Of a stretch of DNA of 64,000 nt, positions 9,452 through 17,647 are shown piece by piece. Each line of letters starts with the position of its first letter. Position 1 is the stretch's first letter. The notes below the pieces were generated by a model that had not been told where the DNA came from, ran no database searches, and saw only the letters and a list, made by a program, of their open reading frames with translations. A program made the translations under genes and the position numbers. Source of the stretch: Actinoplanes sp. KI2 (GTDB taxonomy: Bacteria > Actinomycetota > Actinomycetes > Mycobacteriales > Micromonosporaceae); assembly GCF_025630775.1 (NCBI RefSeq), contig NZ_JAOSZE010000016.1, positions 1 to 64,000 on the forward strand. Direction: 5' to 3'.

Positions 9452-10645
9452 GTGCGCCGGAACGCGTCCCTGTTCGTCCTCATCTCCCTCCTGTCCGGCC
9501 TGGGCAGCACCGCGATGACCCTGGTCGCCCGCGTCTGGGTGCTCGACCTGACCGGTTCGGTGGCCCTGGCCGCCCTGACCGGCCTGTGCATCTACGCCCC
9601 CACCTTCGCGGCGCCGTGGCTGGGCACCCTGGTCGACCGCCTCCCGCGCCGCACGCTGCTGATCGCGGTGGATGTCGTCCTGGGCTTGCTGATCCTCGGC
9701 CTGCTGCCCGCGTCCTCCCCGGGCGCGGTCGGGCTGATCTTCGCGGTCCTCGTGGCCCGCGGCCTGAGCTACGTCCTGCTGGACGCCGGCGAGTCGGCAA
9801 TCCTCCCGTCCGCCGTGCCGGCGACGTCGCTGGGCGACGTCAACGGCTGGCGATCGAGCGCCCAGGAGGGCATGAAGATCGTGGCGCCGCTCCTGGGCGC
9901 CGGCGTCTACGCCTGGCGAGGTCCCATCCCGGTGGTCCTGGCCTGCGCGGCGCTGCCCCTTCTGACCGCGACCTGCTACGCCCTCCTCCGTCTCCCGCGG
10001 ACCCCCGCCGCGCCGGTCGCGCACGGCGCCGGAGGACGAGTCGACTGGTCGGGGCGCGGGGAGGTGCGGGCCGGGCTGCGCGCGCTCTTCGGCAATCCGG
10101 CCGTGCGCGGCCCGGTCCTCGTGGCGGCCGCCGCGATCGGGCTGTCCGGCCTGGTCAACGCCGCGCTGATCGGCCAGGTCGTGCACGGCCTGCACCTGCC
10201 CGCGACCCGGCTCGGCGTCCTCTCGACGGCCCAGGGCGTCGGCTCGATCGTGAGCGGTTTGCTGGTCGGCCGCCTCCTCGCCCGCCTGTCCCCACCGGCG
10301 GTGGCCGCCCTGGGCACGGCCATCTTCGCCGCCGCCTGCGTCTGCTCCTCGATCCCCTGGTGGCCCGCACTGATCGCCGGCGGCGCCCTGTCCGGCCTGG
10401 GCCTGGTCCTGGCCCTGATCGCCGGCGTCACCGCGGTACAGACCTGCACCCCCGGCCACCTGCTGGGCCGGGTCTCCGCCACCTCGAACACCGTCATGTT
10501 CGGCCCGGTAGCCGTCGCGATCCCGCTCGGCTCCGCCCTGGTCGGCTTCGGGCCGACCCCGCTGTTCCTGGCCGCCGCCGCGCTGGCGGCCGCCGCGGCG
10601 CTCTACCGCCCCCGGTCACCGGCCGTCCAGCCCAGCTCCGTGTGA
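9452..10645 (+). CDS. MFS transporter
   Basis: A 397-aa protein with about 12 hydrophobic segments and the MFS loop 2-3 motif LGTLVDRLPRRTLL. It belongs to the 12-TM MFS families of drug or macrolide efflux type. GTG 9452 is preceded by GGGAGG 9 nt upstream. The gap to the upstream HTH gene contains the inverted repeat CTCAA-CTC-TTGAG (9398-9410), a possible second operator. Substrate unknown. Confidence 0.88.
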   Translation: MRRNASLFVLISLLSGLGSTAMTLVARVWVLDLTGSVALAALTGLCIYAPTFAAPWLGTLVDRLPRRTLLIAVDVVLGLLILGLLPASSPGAVGLIFAVLVARGLSYVLLDAGESAILPSAVPATSLGDVNGWRSSAQEGMKIVAPLLGAGVYAWRGPIPVVLACAALPLLTATCYALLRLPRTPAAPVAHGAGGRVDWSGRGEVRAGLRALFGNPAVRGPVLVAAAAIGLSGLVNAALIGQVVHGLHLPATRLGVLSTAQGVGSIVSGLLVGRLLARLSPPAVAALGTAIFAAACVCSSIPWWPALIAGGALSGLGLVLALIAGVTAVQTCTPGHLLGRVSATSNTVMFGPVAVAIPLGSALVGFGPTPLFLAAAALAAAAALYRPRSPAVQPSSV

Positions 10646-10663
10646 CGGCCGGCCCGCGATCGG

Positions 10664-10972
10664 TCAGATCAGGTCGGCGACCACCTCGTGGTGGCTCACC
10701 CGGTCGTCCCAGCGGCTCAGCACCCGCCGCGCCTCGTCCTCGAGAACCGGCAGCTCGGGCCGCTCCCCCGCGAAGCCCCGCACCGCGTCCATCCCGTCGA
10801 AGAACGTCATCGTGGTGAACATGACCTCGTCCCCGGCCGGCAGCGCCAGCAGCCGCGCGCCCCGGAAGCCGGGCACGCGGCGCAGATGCGTCGCCACCTC
10901 GCTCTCGAAATGCCGCCGATAGTCCTCGGCCGTCGCCCGCGAGGCCCAGCCCCGCCAAGTCCGCGCGATCAT
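10664..10972 (-). CDS. Small ABM-fold (antibiotic biosynthesis monooxygenase-like) protein
   Basis: A 102-aa protein starting MIARTWRGWA with EDYRRHFESEVATHLRRVPGF and the strand GDEVMFTTMTFFDGMDAV, matching dimeric alpha-beta barrel ABM-like proteins. GGAGG lies 5 nt before ATG 10972. It is convergent with the MFS gene (18-bp gap). Members range from quinol monooxygenases to uncharacterised stress proteins; catalysis cannot be assigned. Confidence 0.75.
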   Translation of the reverse strand: MIARTWRGWASRATAEDYRRHFESEVATHLRRVPGFRGARLLALPAGDEVMFTTMTFFDGMDAVRGFAGERPELPVLEDEARRVLSRWDDRVSHHEVVADLI

Positions 10973-11149
10973 CCCCGCCTCCTGAAGACATCTCCTGTCC
11001 ACAAGCTACGGCTGAGCTGGGCTTGATCGTTATTCGGTTGTCCGGGGTGGAGCCCGAACCTACCGTGTTCCGTGACACAGCCGATCGACAAAAGCGCGAT
11101 CGGCCGTACCGACAAATTTCTACATTGCCTGTGGGGGAGGTGGGCCACG

Positions 11150-11584
11150 ATGAGCGCGGTGCTGGTGCTTAACGCCGACTGCGGACCGCTGCACCGGGTC
11201 AGCCTCCGGCATGCCATCCGGATGCTGTTCCGTGAGGTCGCCGTCGTGCACGAGGCCGAGCCGGACCAGCGGATCGGCATCTATCCGATACCGACCGTCG
11301 TGCGGCTGGTCAGCTACGTGGTGACGCGGTGGCGACACAGTCGCGGGCCGGTCTGGTCGCGGGCCGGCGTGCTCGCGCGGGACGGGCGGAACTGCGCGTA
11401 CTGCGGCGGGGCGGCGTCGACCATCGACCACGTGCTGCCCCGGTCGCGGGGTGGCCAGAACGAATGGGCCAACACGGTCGCGGCCTGCGGGCGGTGCAAC
11501 AACCGCAAGGGTGACCGCACGCCCGGCGAGGCGCGCATGCCGCTGTTGGTGCGGCCGTACGCGCCGACCTGGTTCGACGCCTGA
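11150..11584 (+). CDS. HNH endonuclease family protein
   Basis: A 144-aa protein. The N-terminal half (SAVLVLNADCGPLHRVSLRH) is typical of actinobacterial HNH proteins. The C-terminal half carries the zinc/HNH module: CAYCGG, STIDHVLPRSRGG, and NTVAACGRCNNRKGD. ATG 11150 was chosen because GGGGGAGG lies 9 nt upstream; the frame is open back to GTG 11072. An inverted repeat CCGATCG-N9-CGATCGG (11081-11103) lies upstream. It is probably a DNA nuclease of unknown role. Confidence 0.88.
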   Translation: MSAVLVLNADCGPLHRVSLRHAIRMLFREVAVVHEAEPDQRIGIYPIPTVVRLVSYVVTRWRHSRGPVWSRAGVLARDGRNCAYCGGAASTIDHVLPRSRGGQNEWANTVAACGRCNNRKGDRTPGEARMPLLVRPYAPTWFDA

Positions 11585-11656
11585 TCGAGCCGCACGAGAC
11601 GGCGACCGGTGGGCCGGCACGGGGGCAGGCCCGCCGGTCGTCCAGCGCACGGATCA

Positions 11657-11685
11657 TCTACTAGCAGACGACCCGGCGGTAGGAT
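11657..11685 (+). promoter_or_regulatory. marR promoter with near-palindromic operator
   Basis: TCTACTAGCAGA (11657-11668) is a palindrome with one mismatch and shares the AGCAGA core with the operator before the adjacent MFS gene. The -10 TAGGAT (11680-11685) is 6 nt from ATG 11692, suggesting a leaderless mRNA. Confidence 0.5.
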
Positions 11686-11691
11686 AGGCCC

Positions 11692-12159
11692 ATGGCAGCA
11701 CCCCTCCGCACCGAGCGCGACATCACCGGCCTGCTCAACATGGCCGGTCATGCGCTGTCCAACCGGCTGTCCGCCGCCCTCGCGGACGTCGATCTCACCC
11801 CGCGTATGCAGTGCGTGCTGATTCACGCGCTCGAGGAGGAGCGCACCCAGATCCAGATCGCCGCCCTCGCCGATCTGGACAAGACCACCATGGTCAGCAC
11901 CGTCGACGAGCTGGAACGGCGCGGCCTCGCCGAGCGCCGCCCGTCCACCACCGACCGGCGGGCCCGGATCGTCGCGGTCACCGAGAAGGGCCGGCTCGCG
12001 GCCGAGGAGGCGCAGCGGATCGTCGACCGGGTGCACGCGGACGCGCTCGGCGGACTGCCGGCCGACAGCCGGGCCGCCTTCGTCGAGGCGCTCGGCACCC
12101 TGGCCGGGACGACGCGTGATCCCGGGCCGCAGCCGATCCGACGGTCCCGGAACCGATGA
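11692..12159 (+). CDS. MarR-family transcriptional regulator
   Basis: A 155-aa protein with the winged helix seen in IQIAALADLDKTTMVSTVDEL and the wing RRPSTTDRRARIVAVTEKG. It sits 50 nt before a DHA2-type MFS efflux gene on the same strand, with palindromes in front of both genes. It probably represses itself and the exporter until a phenolic or drug ligand binds. Confidence 0.92.
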   Translation: MAAPLRTERDITGLLNMAGHALSNRLSAALADVDLTPRMQCVLIHALEEERTQIQIAALADLDKTTMVSTVDELERRGLAERRPSTTDRRARIVAVTEKGRLAAEEAQRIVDRVHADALGGLPADSRAAFVEALGTLAGTTRDPGPQPIRRSRNR

Positions 12160-12165
12160 AGCTCC

Positions 12166-12203
12166 GTTAGCAGATAGTCCACTACAGGATCATCTGCTAA
12201 CGT
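12166..12203 (+). promoter_or_regulatory. Operator and -10 of the MFS efflux gene
   Basis: The perfect 10-bp inverted repeat GTTAGCAGAT-N16-ATCTGCTAAC (12166-12201) contains an inner TAGT-CC-ACTA palindrome. The -10 TAACGT (12198-12203) overlaps its right arm and lies 6 nt before ATG 12210. It is the likely MarR binding site. Confidence 0.65.
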
Positions 12204-12209
12204 CGAGCC

Positions 12210-13691
12210 ATGGATACCAGCCGCCGCGCGGCCCTCGCCGTGCTCTGCGCCATGTCACTGATGATCGTGTTGGACAGCACGATCGTCGCCGTCGCCGTTC
12301 CGGACATCCAGCGCGATCTGGGCTTCTCCCCCACGGGCGTGGCCTGGGTTGTCAACGCGTACCTGGTCGCCTTCGCCGGCCTGCTGCTGCTCGCCGGTCG
12401 CCTCGGCGACCTGGTCGGCGCGTGGCGGGTCTTCCTCGCCGGTCTCGGCCTGTTCACGGTGGCGAGCCTGCTCTGCGGCCTCGCCCGCACCGCCGGCCTG
12501 CTGGTCGCCGGCCGCTTCGCCCAGGGCGCCGGCGGCGCGCTGGCCGCCGCGGTCGTGATCGGCATGATCGTGCGCCTCTTCCCCGCGCCCGCCGAGCAGG
12601 CCCGGGCCATGGGCATCTACAGCTTCACCCAGGCCGCCGGCGCCACGGTCGGCTTCGTGGTCGGCGGCGTGCTCACCGACGCGGTCGGCTGGCCGGCGAT
12701 CTTCCTGGTCAACGTGCCCATCGGCGTCGCGGTCTGGCTGGCCGGCCGCCGCCTGCTGCCCCGCGAGACCGGCCCGGGACTGGCCGCCGGCCTCGACCTG
12801 CCCGGCGCGTTCCTGATCACGGCCGGCCTCTCGCTCGGCGTGTACGCGATCGTGCGTACCGGCTCATCGGACGCGGCCGTGCCCGCCACGCTCAGCGGAA
12901 CCACCGCGGTGGTCCTGATCCTCGCCTTCCTGCTGCGGCAACGCCTCGCCCGCCGCCCGCTGATCGCCCTGCGCGTGCTGGCCCGCCGCTGGCTGCTCAC
13001 CGCGAACGCCGCCGTGCTGCTGGTCTTCGCCACCGGCATGGGGTTCCAGTTCCTGAATGCCCTGTTCGTCCAGCGGGTGATGGGCTACGACGCGCTCGGC
13101 ACCGGCCTCGCGTTCCTCCCGACGCCGCTGGTGATCGGTCTGGTGTCGCTGTTCGTGGCGCCGCGCGTGACCGGCCGCCTCGGCCCGCGCCCGGTGCTGA
13201 TCGCCGGCCTGTCGCTGCTGCTCGTCGGCCTGGTGCTGCTCGGCCGGATGCCCGCCGACGTGTCCTACGTGGCCGACCTGCTGCCGCCGCTGATCGTGAT
13301 GGGCCTGGGCGTCGGCGTCACCGTCCCGGCGATCATCATGCTCGCGATGGCGGGCGCCGCCCCGGCCGACACCGGCATGGTCTCCGGCTTCAGCAACACG
13401 GCCCAGCAGGCGGGTGGTGCGCTCGGCCTGTCGGTGCTGGCGGTGGTCGCGGCCGCGCACACGTCCGACCGGGCGGCCGCGGGGGTCCCGGCCGTGACGG
13501 CACTGCACGACGGATACGTCAGATCGTTCCTGGTGGCGGCCGGTTTCGTGGTGGCCGCCCTGCTGATCACGACGTTCCTGCTCCGCCGCCCGCCGCAGCC
13601 CGAGGCTCCGGCTTCGCACTGCGCCGCGCCCGCGCTGGATCCGGTCGCGCCGGCCGCGGATCGCGCGGCCCTCTGCAACACAGGCGCATGA
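12210..13691 (+). CDS. DHA2-family MFS drug efflux transporter (EmrB/QacA type)
   Basis: A 493-aa protein with about 14 membrane segments. Diagnostic motifs are LDSTIVAVAVPDIQRDLG in TM1, the loop GRLGDLVGAWRVF, and GAGGALAAA. Such proteins use proton exchange to export hydrophobic drugs or natural products. The gene is controlled together with the preceding marR. The C-terminal 40 residues are alanine/proline-rich and probably cytosolic. Confidence 0.92.
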   Translation: MDTSRRAALAVLCAMSLMIVLDSTIVAVAVPDIQRDLGFSPTGVAWVVNAYLVAFAGLLLLAGRLGDLVGAWRVFLAGLGLFTVASLLCGLARTAGLLVAGRFAQGAGGALAAAVVIGMIVRLFPAPAEQARAMGIYSFTQAAGATVGFVVGGVLTDAVGWPAIFLVNVPIGVAVWLAGRRLLPRETGPGLAAGLDLPGAFLITAGLSLGVYAIVRTGSSDAAVPATLSGTTAVVLILAFLLRQRLARRPLIALRVLARRWLLTANAAVLLVFATGMGFQFLNALFVQRVMGYDALGTGLAFLPTPLVIGLVSLFVAPRVTGRLGPRPVLIAGLSLLLVGLVLLGRMPADVSYVADLLPPLIVMGLGVGVTVPAIIMLAMAGAAPADTGMVSGFSNTAQQAGGALGLSVLAVVAAAHTSDRAAAGVPAVTALHDGYVRSFLVAAGFVVAALLITTFLLRRPPQPEAPASHCAAPALDPVAPAADRAALCNTGA

Positions 13692-13696
13692 CTCGG

Positions 13697-14485
13697 TCAG
13701 GCGGCCAACGCACGACGGATCGCCACGCCCAACTGGGCCAGGCCGACGAGCCCGAGCCCGAGCCAGACGGCCGCCGCCACCGTCGTCGCGATCGGGACGA
13801 CCGCCGCCGCCAGCAGGCCGAAGATGGCGACCAGCACCCGGGTCGGCCGCTCGGCGACGGTCACGACGCCGAGCTCCGCCATCCCCGCCGCCGTGGCCCG
13901 GGCCCTCGCGTACTCCTGCAACCAGCTCACCGTCCCGGCCGCGACCACCAGCCAGCCCGGCGCCCCCACCAGCCAGAACGCCAGCAGCCAGGCCACCTCG
14001 CCGAGCCGGTCGGCCACCGAGTCGTAGACGTAACCGAGCCGGGACGCCCGGCCGCTCACCACCGCGACGGCGCCGTCGAGCCCGTCGGCCAGCGCCGCGA
14101 GCAGCACCAGCGCCGCCCCGAGCGCCGCAGGGGCCCGGCCCAGCGCGGCCACCAGCGGCACGCACCAGCAGAGCACCAGCCCGGCCGTGGTCACCGCGGA
14201 CGGCGCCACCCGCCGGGCGCCGAGCCACGAACCCATCCGGTAGGCCACGCGCACCCACCCCCGCACCACCGCGGAGGCCGCCCTCGGGTCGAAGCCGCCG
14301 TGCAGCCGAGCCCAGGCCGCGCAGTACGCCTCCCAGGTCACGGCCGGGTCAGGCGGCCCCGGCTCGTCCCCGGACACCGCCGGGTCAGGCGGCCGCGGCT
14401 CCTCTCCGGTCACGGCCGGGTCAGGCACCCGCGGCTCGTCCCCGGTCACGGCCGGGTCAGGCGGCCGCGGCTCGTCCCCGGACAC
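13697..14485 (-). CDS. CDP-alcohol phosphatidyltransferase family protein
   Basis: A membrane enzyme with a CDP-alcohol motif variant ADGLDGAVAVVSGR followed by YVYDSVADR. The two DxxxD aspartates are kept, but the Arg of DGxxAR is Val, as in some poorly characterised actinobacterial members. About six membrane segments follow. The start is uncertain: five in-frame GTG codons recur every 36 nt (14485, 14449, 14413, 14377, 14341). The first, 7 nt after the metF stop, gives a 262-aa protein with four 12-residue (SGDEPRPPDPAV) repeats; the last gives 214 aa. It is probably coupled to metF. The phospholipid product is unknown. Confidence 0.8.
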   Translation of the reverse strand: MSGDEPRPPDPAVTGDEPRVPDPAVTGEEPRPPDPAVSGDEPGPPDPAVTWEAYCAAWARLHGGFDPRAASAVVRGWVRVAYRMGSWLGARRVAPSAVTTAGLVLCWCVPLVAALGRAPAALGAALVLLAALADGLDGAVAVVSGRASRLGYVYDSVADRLGEVAWLLAFWLVGAPGWLVVAAGTVSWLQEYARARATAAGMAELGVVTVAERPTRVLVAIFGLLAAAVVPIATTVAAAVWLGLGLVGLAQLGVAIRRALAA

Positions 14486-14505
14486 GGCCCGGTCAGGCGG
14501 CCGCG
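14339..14505 (-). repeat. 36-bp tandem repeat array spanning the metF end and the next gene's start
   Basis: Four full and one partial 36-bp units. Each carries a TGA in the metF frame and a GTG in the frame of the phosphatidyltransferase, 7-8 nt apart. The copy at the metF end supplies its actual stop codon. In the phosphatidyltransferase frame each unit encodes a Pro/Asp-rich dodecapeptide with GC-rich third positions, so it is probably translated. Confidence 0.8.
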
Positions 14506-15458
14506 GCGATCTCGCCTGTGCCGTCGCCGGCGGGCGGCGTGGAGGAGCCGACCGCCTTCGGCGAGAGCAGCTGCCACACCTCGCGGGTCGCCGTCGAGCG
14601 GTTGAGCGTGATGAAGTGGATGCCCGGCACGCCCTCGTCGAGCAGCCGGGCGCACATCTCGGCGCACAGCTCGACACCCAGTGCCCGCACGGCCGCCTCG
14701 TCGCCGGCCACCCGCTCGAAGCGCTCGAGCAGGTGCGGCGGGAACGGCGCCCCGGACAGCTGGCTGGACCGCTCGATCGTCGCCATCCGGGTCACCGGCA
14801 TCACGCCGGGCACGATCGGGGTCGCGCAGCCGGTGGCGGTGACCCGGTCGCGAAGGCGCAGATATTCCTCCGCGTCGAAGAACATCTGGGTGATGGCGAA
14901 GTCGGCGCCCGCGCGGCATTTGCGGACGAAGTTTCGGGTGTCGCTCTCGACGTCGGGCGAGCGGGGGTGCTTGTAGGGGAACGCGGCCACCCCGACGCTG
15001 AAGTCGCCCGACTCCTTGACCAGGCGCACGAGGTCCTCGGCGTAGAGCACGCCGGCGGGGTGGCGCACCCACTCGCCCATCGGGTCGCCCGGCGGGTCGC
15101 CGCGGACCGCGAGCACGTTGCGGATGCCCGCGCCGGCCAGCCGGCCGATCACGTTCCGCAGCTCGGCGACCGAGTGGTTGACCGCGGTGAGGTGAGCCAT
15201 CGGCAGCAGCGTGGTCTCGCTCGCCACCCGCTCGGTGACGGCGACCGTGGTGTCCCGCGTGGTGCCGCCGGCGCCGTACGTGATCGAGACGAAGCTGGGC
15301 AGCAACGGCTCGAGCTCGCGGATGGCCCGCCAGAGCAGCTGCTCGCCCTCGGGCGTCTTGGGCGGGAAGAACTCGAAGGAGAACGTGGGATCGGCGGCCC
15401 GGATCAGCTCACCGATCGCCGGTGTGCGGGGGAAGCGTGAGGGGAGTCCGAGTGCCAC
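14493..15458 (-). CDS. metF: Methylenetetrahydrofolate reductase
   Basis: A 321-aa TIM-barrel flavoenzyme reducing 5,10-methylene-THF to 5-methyl-THF for methionine synthesis. FSFEFFPPKTPEGE, VSITYGAGGTTRD, RNVLAVRGDPPGD and ADFAITQMFFD are characteristic. GTG 15458 was chosen because TACAGT lies 7 nt upstream (leaderless) and the family N-terminus starts there; upstream in-frame codons belong to intergenic DNA. Its position beside a polyprenyl synthase matches Rv2172c-Rv2173. Confidence 0.95.
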   Translation of the reverse strand: MALGLPSRFPRTPAIGELIRAADPTFSFEFFPPKTPEGEQLLWRAIRELEPLLPSFVSITYGAGGTTRDTTVAVTERVASETTLLPMAHLTAVNHSVAELRNVIGRLAGAGIRNVLAVRGDPPGDPMGEWVRHPAGVLYAEDLVRLVKESGDFSVGVAAFPYKHPRSPDVESDTRNFVRKCRAGADFAITQMFFDAEEYLRLRDRVTATGCATPIVPGVMPVTRMATIERSSQLSGAPFPPHLLERFERVAGDEAAVRALGVELCAEMCARLLDEGVPGIHFITLNRSTATREVWQLLSPKAVGSSTPPAGDGTGEIAAAA

Positions 15459-15579
15459 GACGAAGACTGTACCGGCTGCCCAAGATATTTGTGAGGTGGC
15501 ATAAAGCGCACAAAACGGTAACCCCGGGTCGGGTACCCGGCCGATGGCCGCCCGGGGCGAGCCGATTAGCGTCTGACGG

Positions 15580-16638
15580 GTGACTTCCCCCGTTGAGCTG
15601 GCCGGACTGCGCCCGCGCGTCGACAAGGCGCTCGCCGCGTTCCTGGCCGAGCAGCGCACCCGGCTCACCGCGATCGACCCGGCGCTGGCGGAGGTGTCTG
15701 ACGCGCTCGAGGACTTCGTGCTCGGCGGCGGCAAGCGGCTGCGCCCGGCGTTCGCCTACTGGGGCTTCCGCGGCGCCGGCGGCACCGACTCGGACGCCGT
15801 GGTGGCCGCCGTGTCCGCGCTCGAGCTGGTGCAGGCGAGCGCGCTGATCCACGACGACCTGATGGACGCCTCGGACACCCGGCGCGGCGAACTGTCGGTG
15901 CACCGCCGGTTCGAGCATCGGCATCGGCTGGCCGATTGGCGGGGGAAACCGTCCGGGTTCGGCGAGAACGCCGCGGTGCTGCTCGGCGACCTGGCGCTGG
16001 TCTGGTCGGACGAGCTGCTGCACGCCTCGGGGCTGGGCCCGGCCGAGCTGGTCCGGGCCCGCCCGGTCTTCGACGAGATGCGCACCGAGGTCACCGTCGG
16101 CCAGTATCTGGACGTGCTGACCCAGGTGACGGCGGACACGTCGCTGGAGCGGGCCGGCAAGGTGGCCCGGTTCAAGTCCGCGAAGTACACGGTCGAACGC
16201 CCGCTGCTGCTGGGCGCCGCGATCGCCGGCGGGACGTTCGAGGTGGCCGCGTCGTACACGGCGTTCGGCCTGCCGCTGGGCGAGGCGTTCCAGCTGCGCG
16301 ACGACATCCTGGGCGTCTTCGGCGACCCGTCGCAGACCGGCAAGCCGGCCGGCGACGACCTGCGCGAGGGCAAGCGCACGTACCTGATCGCCGCCGCCTT
16401 CGGCCTGCTCGGGGACGCGGAGAAGGTCGAGCTCGACGCGGCGCTGGGCGACCCGGAGCCGGACGTTCCGCGGCTGCGCGCGCTGATCCGGGAGTGCGGG
16501 GCGCTGGCCGCCACCGAGCGCCGGATCGACGAGCTGATGTCGGCCTCGCTGGCCGCGCTCGAGGCCGCCCCGATCGACGAACAGGCCCGCACCGTGCTGC
16601 ACGCCCTCGCCGACGCCGCCACCCGCCGTACTGTCTAG
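15580..16638 (+). CDS. Polyprenyl synthetase (probable geranylgeranyl diphosphate synthase)
   Basis: A 352-aa all-helical prenyltransferase. The first aspartate-rich motif is IHDDLMDASDTRRG and the second is LRDDILGVFGD. Small residues before the first motif suit a C20 product, but chain length is inferred only. GTG 15580 lies 7 nt after TAGCGT, suggesting a leaderless mRNA. It is divergent from metF and convergent with split lycopene cyclase genes, whose pathway would begin with GGPP. It is syntenic with idsA2 (Rv2173). Confidence 0.92.
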   Translation: MTSPVELAGLRPRVDKALAAFLAEQRTRLTAIDPALAEVSDALEDFVLGGGKRLRPAFAYWGFRGAGGTDSDAVVAAVSALELVQASALIHDDLMDASDTRRGELSVHRRFEHRHRLADWRGKPSGFGENAAVLLGDLALVWSDELLHASGLGPAELVRARPVFDEMRTEVTVGQYLDVLTQVTADTSLERAGKVARFKSAKYTVERPLLLGAAIAGGTFEVAASYTAFGLPLGEAFQLRDDILGVFGDPSQTGKPAGDDLREGKRTYLIAAAFGLLGDAEKVELDAALGDPEPDVPRLRALIRECGALAATERRIDELMSASLAALEAAPIDEQARTVLHALADAATRRTV

Positions 16639-16641
16639 TTC

Positions 16642-16941
16642 CTAGTTCACGCCGCGGCGGCCCCACCACACCCACAGGTCGAGGGTGAGCAGCACCATCG
16701 CGAACCCGAACAGCAGGTCCTCCACCGGCGCGTACGCGATCCGCCACCCGAGGATCGCGCCCGGGTCGTACCGCACGATGGCGCGGCCGGTCAGGATGCC
16801 GTTCGACAGGAGCTGGAAAAAGAGGATCAGCGGGTACGTGGCCCAGAAGACCACCCGCCCCAGCAGCCGGACGCGCAGCACGAACAGGTCGAGCGCCACC
16901 GCGACCAGGACGCCCAGGACCGCCGCCGCCGTGTAGGTCAT
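16642..16941 (-). CDS. crtYd: Lycopene cyclase domain protein, second subunit (CrtYd-like)
   Basis: A 99-aa protein with three hydrophobic segments and the motif APVEDLLFGFAMVLLTL, typical of one half of heterodimeric CrtYc/CrtYd cyclases. The ATG overlaps the end of the upstream half by 4 bp (ATGA). It should work with that half to cyclise linear carotene ends. Its stop lies 3 bp from that of the convergent polyprenyl synthase. Confidence 0.85.
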   Translation of the reverse strand: MTYTAAAVLGVLVAVALDLFVLRVRLLGRVVFWATYPLILFFQLLSNGILTGRAIVRYDPGAILGWRIAYAPVEDLLFGFAMVLLTLDLWVWWGRRGVN

Positions 16942-17264
16942 TCGTCGCCGGCCGGGCGGCGCAGCACCTTACCCACCGCCTCGAAGCCGAGCACCGCGCA
17001 GACCGGCACCACCAGGAAGAACAGCACCTCGTCGAGCGGCAGGCGGCCGGGGAACACCACCCCGGTCATCTGCGACTCGTCGAAGTGCCAGTGCCCGGCC
17101 GCGATCGCCGCCAGGTCCCACAGCACGAAGACCCCCGCGACCGGCAGGACGGTCAGCAGGAGCCGGCGCCACCGCCGGAACACGCCGACCCGCAGCACGG
17201 GCTCCAGCCAGATCGCGGCGAGCAGGCAGCCGGCCAGGACCGACACGTACGCCAGATGGCGCAT
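16938..17264 (-). CDS. crtYc: Lycopene cyclase domain protein, first subunit (CrtYc-like)
   Basis: A 108-aa protein with three hydrophobic segments and the conserved segment GRLPLDEVLFFLVVP, characteristic of the first half of small actinobacterial lycopene cyclases. The ATG shares one base with the TGA of the upstream Rv2175c-like gene, so translation is coupled. No crtB, crtI or elongase lies in the window, so whether beta- or epsilon-type rings form cannot be told. Confidence 0.85.
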   Translation of the reverse strand: MRHLAYVSVLAGCLLAAIWLEPVLRVGVFRRWRRLLLTVLPVAGVFVLWDLAAIAAGHWHFDESQMTGVVFPGRLPLDEVLFFLVVPVCAVLGFEAVGKVLRRPAGDE

Positions 17265-17614
17265 CAGAAACCGAGGGCCTGCGCCCGCCGCTTCACCTCG
17301 CGGGCCCGGGGGCCGCCCAGGCCGAGCGCCGCGTTGCCGTCGAGATCAGAGTCGGGCTGGTACAGCCACCGGAGGGCCTCTTCGTCGTTATACCCGGCGT
17401 CGCGGAGCAAGGTCAGCACGCCCGGGAGGTGTTTGAGCACGGTGCTGTTAGCCAGCAGTTCGGCCGGAACCTGCCGGACGCCGTCGTGCTTGACCGCGAG
17501 CAGCTGCCCGTCGCGGATCATCTGGTGCACCTTGCTGATCGACACGCCGAGCTTCTCGGATGCGTCCGGCAGGTTGACCCAGGCGGACGGCGCGGCGGTA
17601 ACGGATTCGCTCAC
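17264..17614 (-). CDS. Rv2175c-family DNA-binding protein
   Basis: A 116-aa protein: an N-terminal winged helix (WVNLPDASEKLGVSISKVHQMIRDGQLLA) and a C-terminal helical domain ending in GGPRAREVKRRAQALGF. In M. tuberculosis Rv2175c is a DNA-binding substrate of the adjacent kinase PknL; here too a Ser/Thr kinase lies about 1 kb away. Threonines near the N-terminus (ESVTAAPS) could be the phosphosite. GTG 17614 was chosen at the family start. First gene of an operon with crtYc and crtYd. Confidence 0.9.
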   Translation of the reverse strand: MSESVTAAPSAWVNLPDASEKLGVSISKVHQMIRDGQLLAVKHDGVRQVPAELLANSTVLKHLPGVLTLLRDAGYNDEEALRWLYQPDSDLDGNAALGLGGPRAREVKRRAQALGF

Positions 17615-17647
17615 TCCTACAGCGTGCCAGATCGGAGAACCAACGCG

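Noticed and set aside
11072..11149. GTG 11072 as start of the HNH protein
   Set aside because: Although TACCGT lies 5 nt upstream, the 26 extra residues are not family-like and GGGGGAGG stands at proper distance before ATG 11150.
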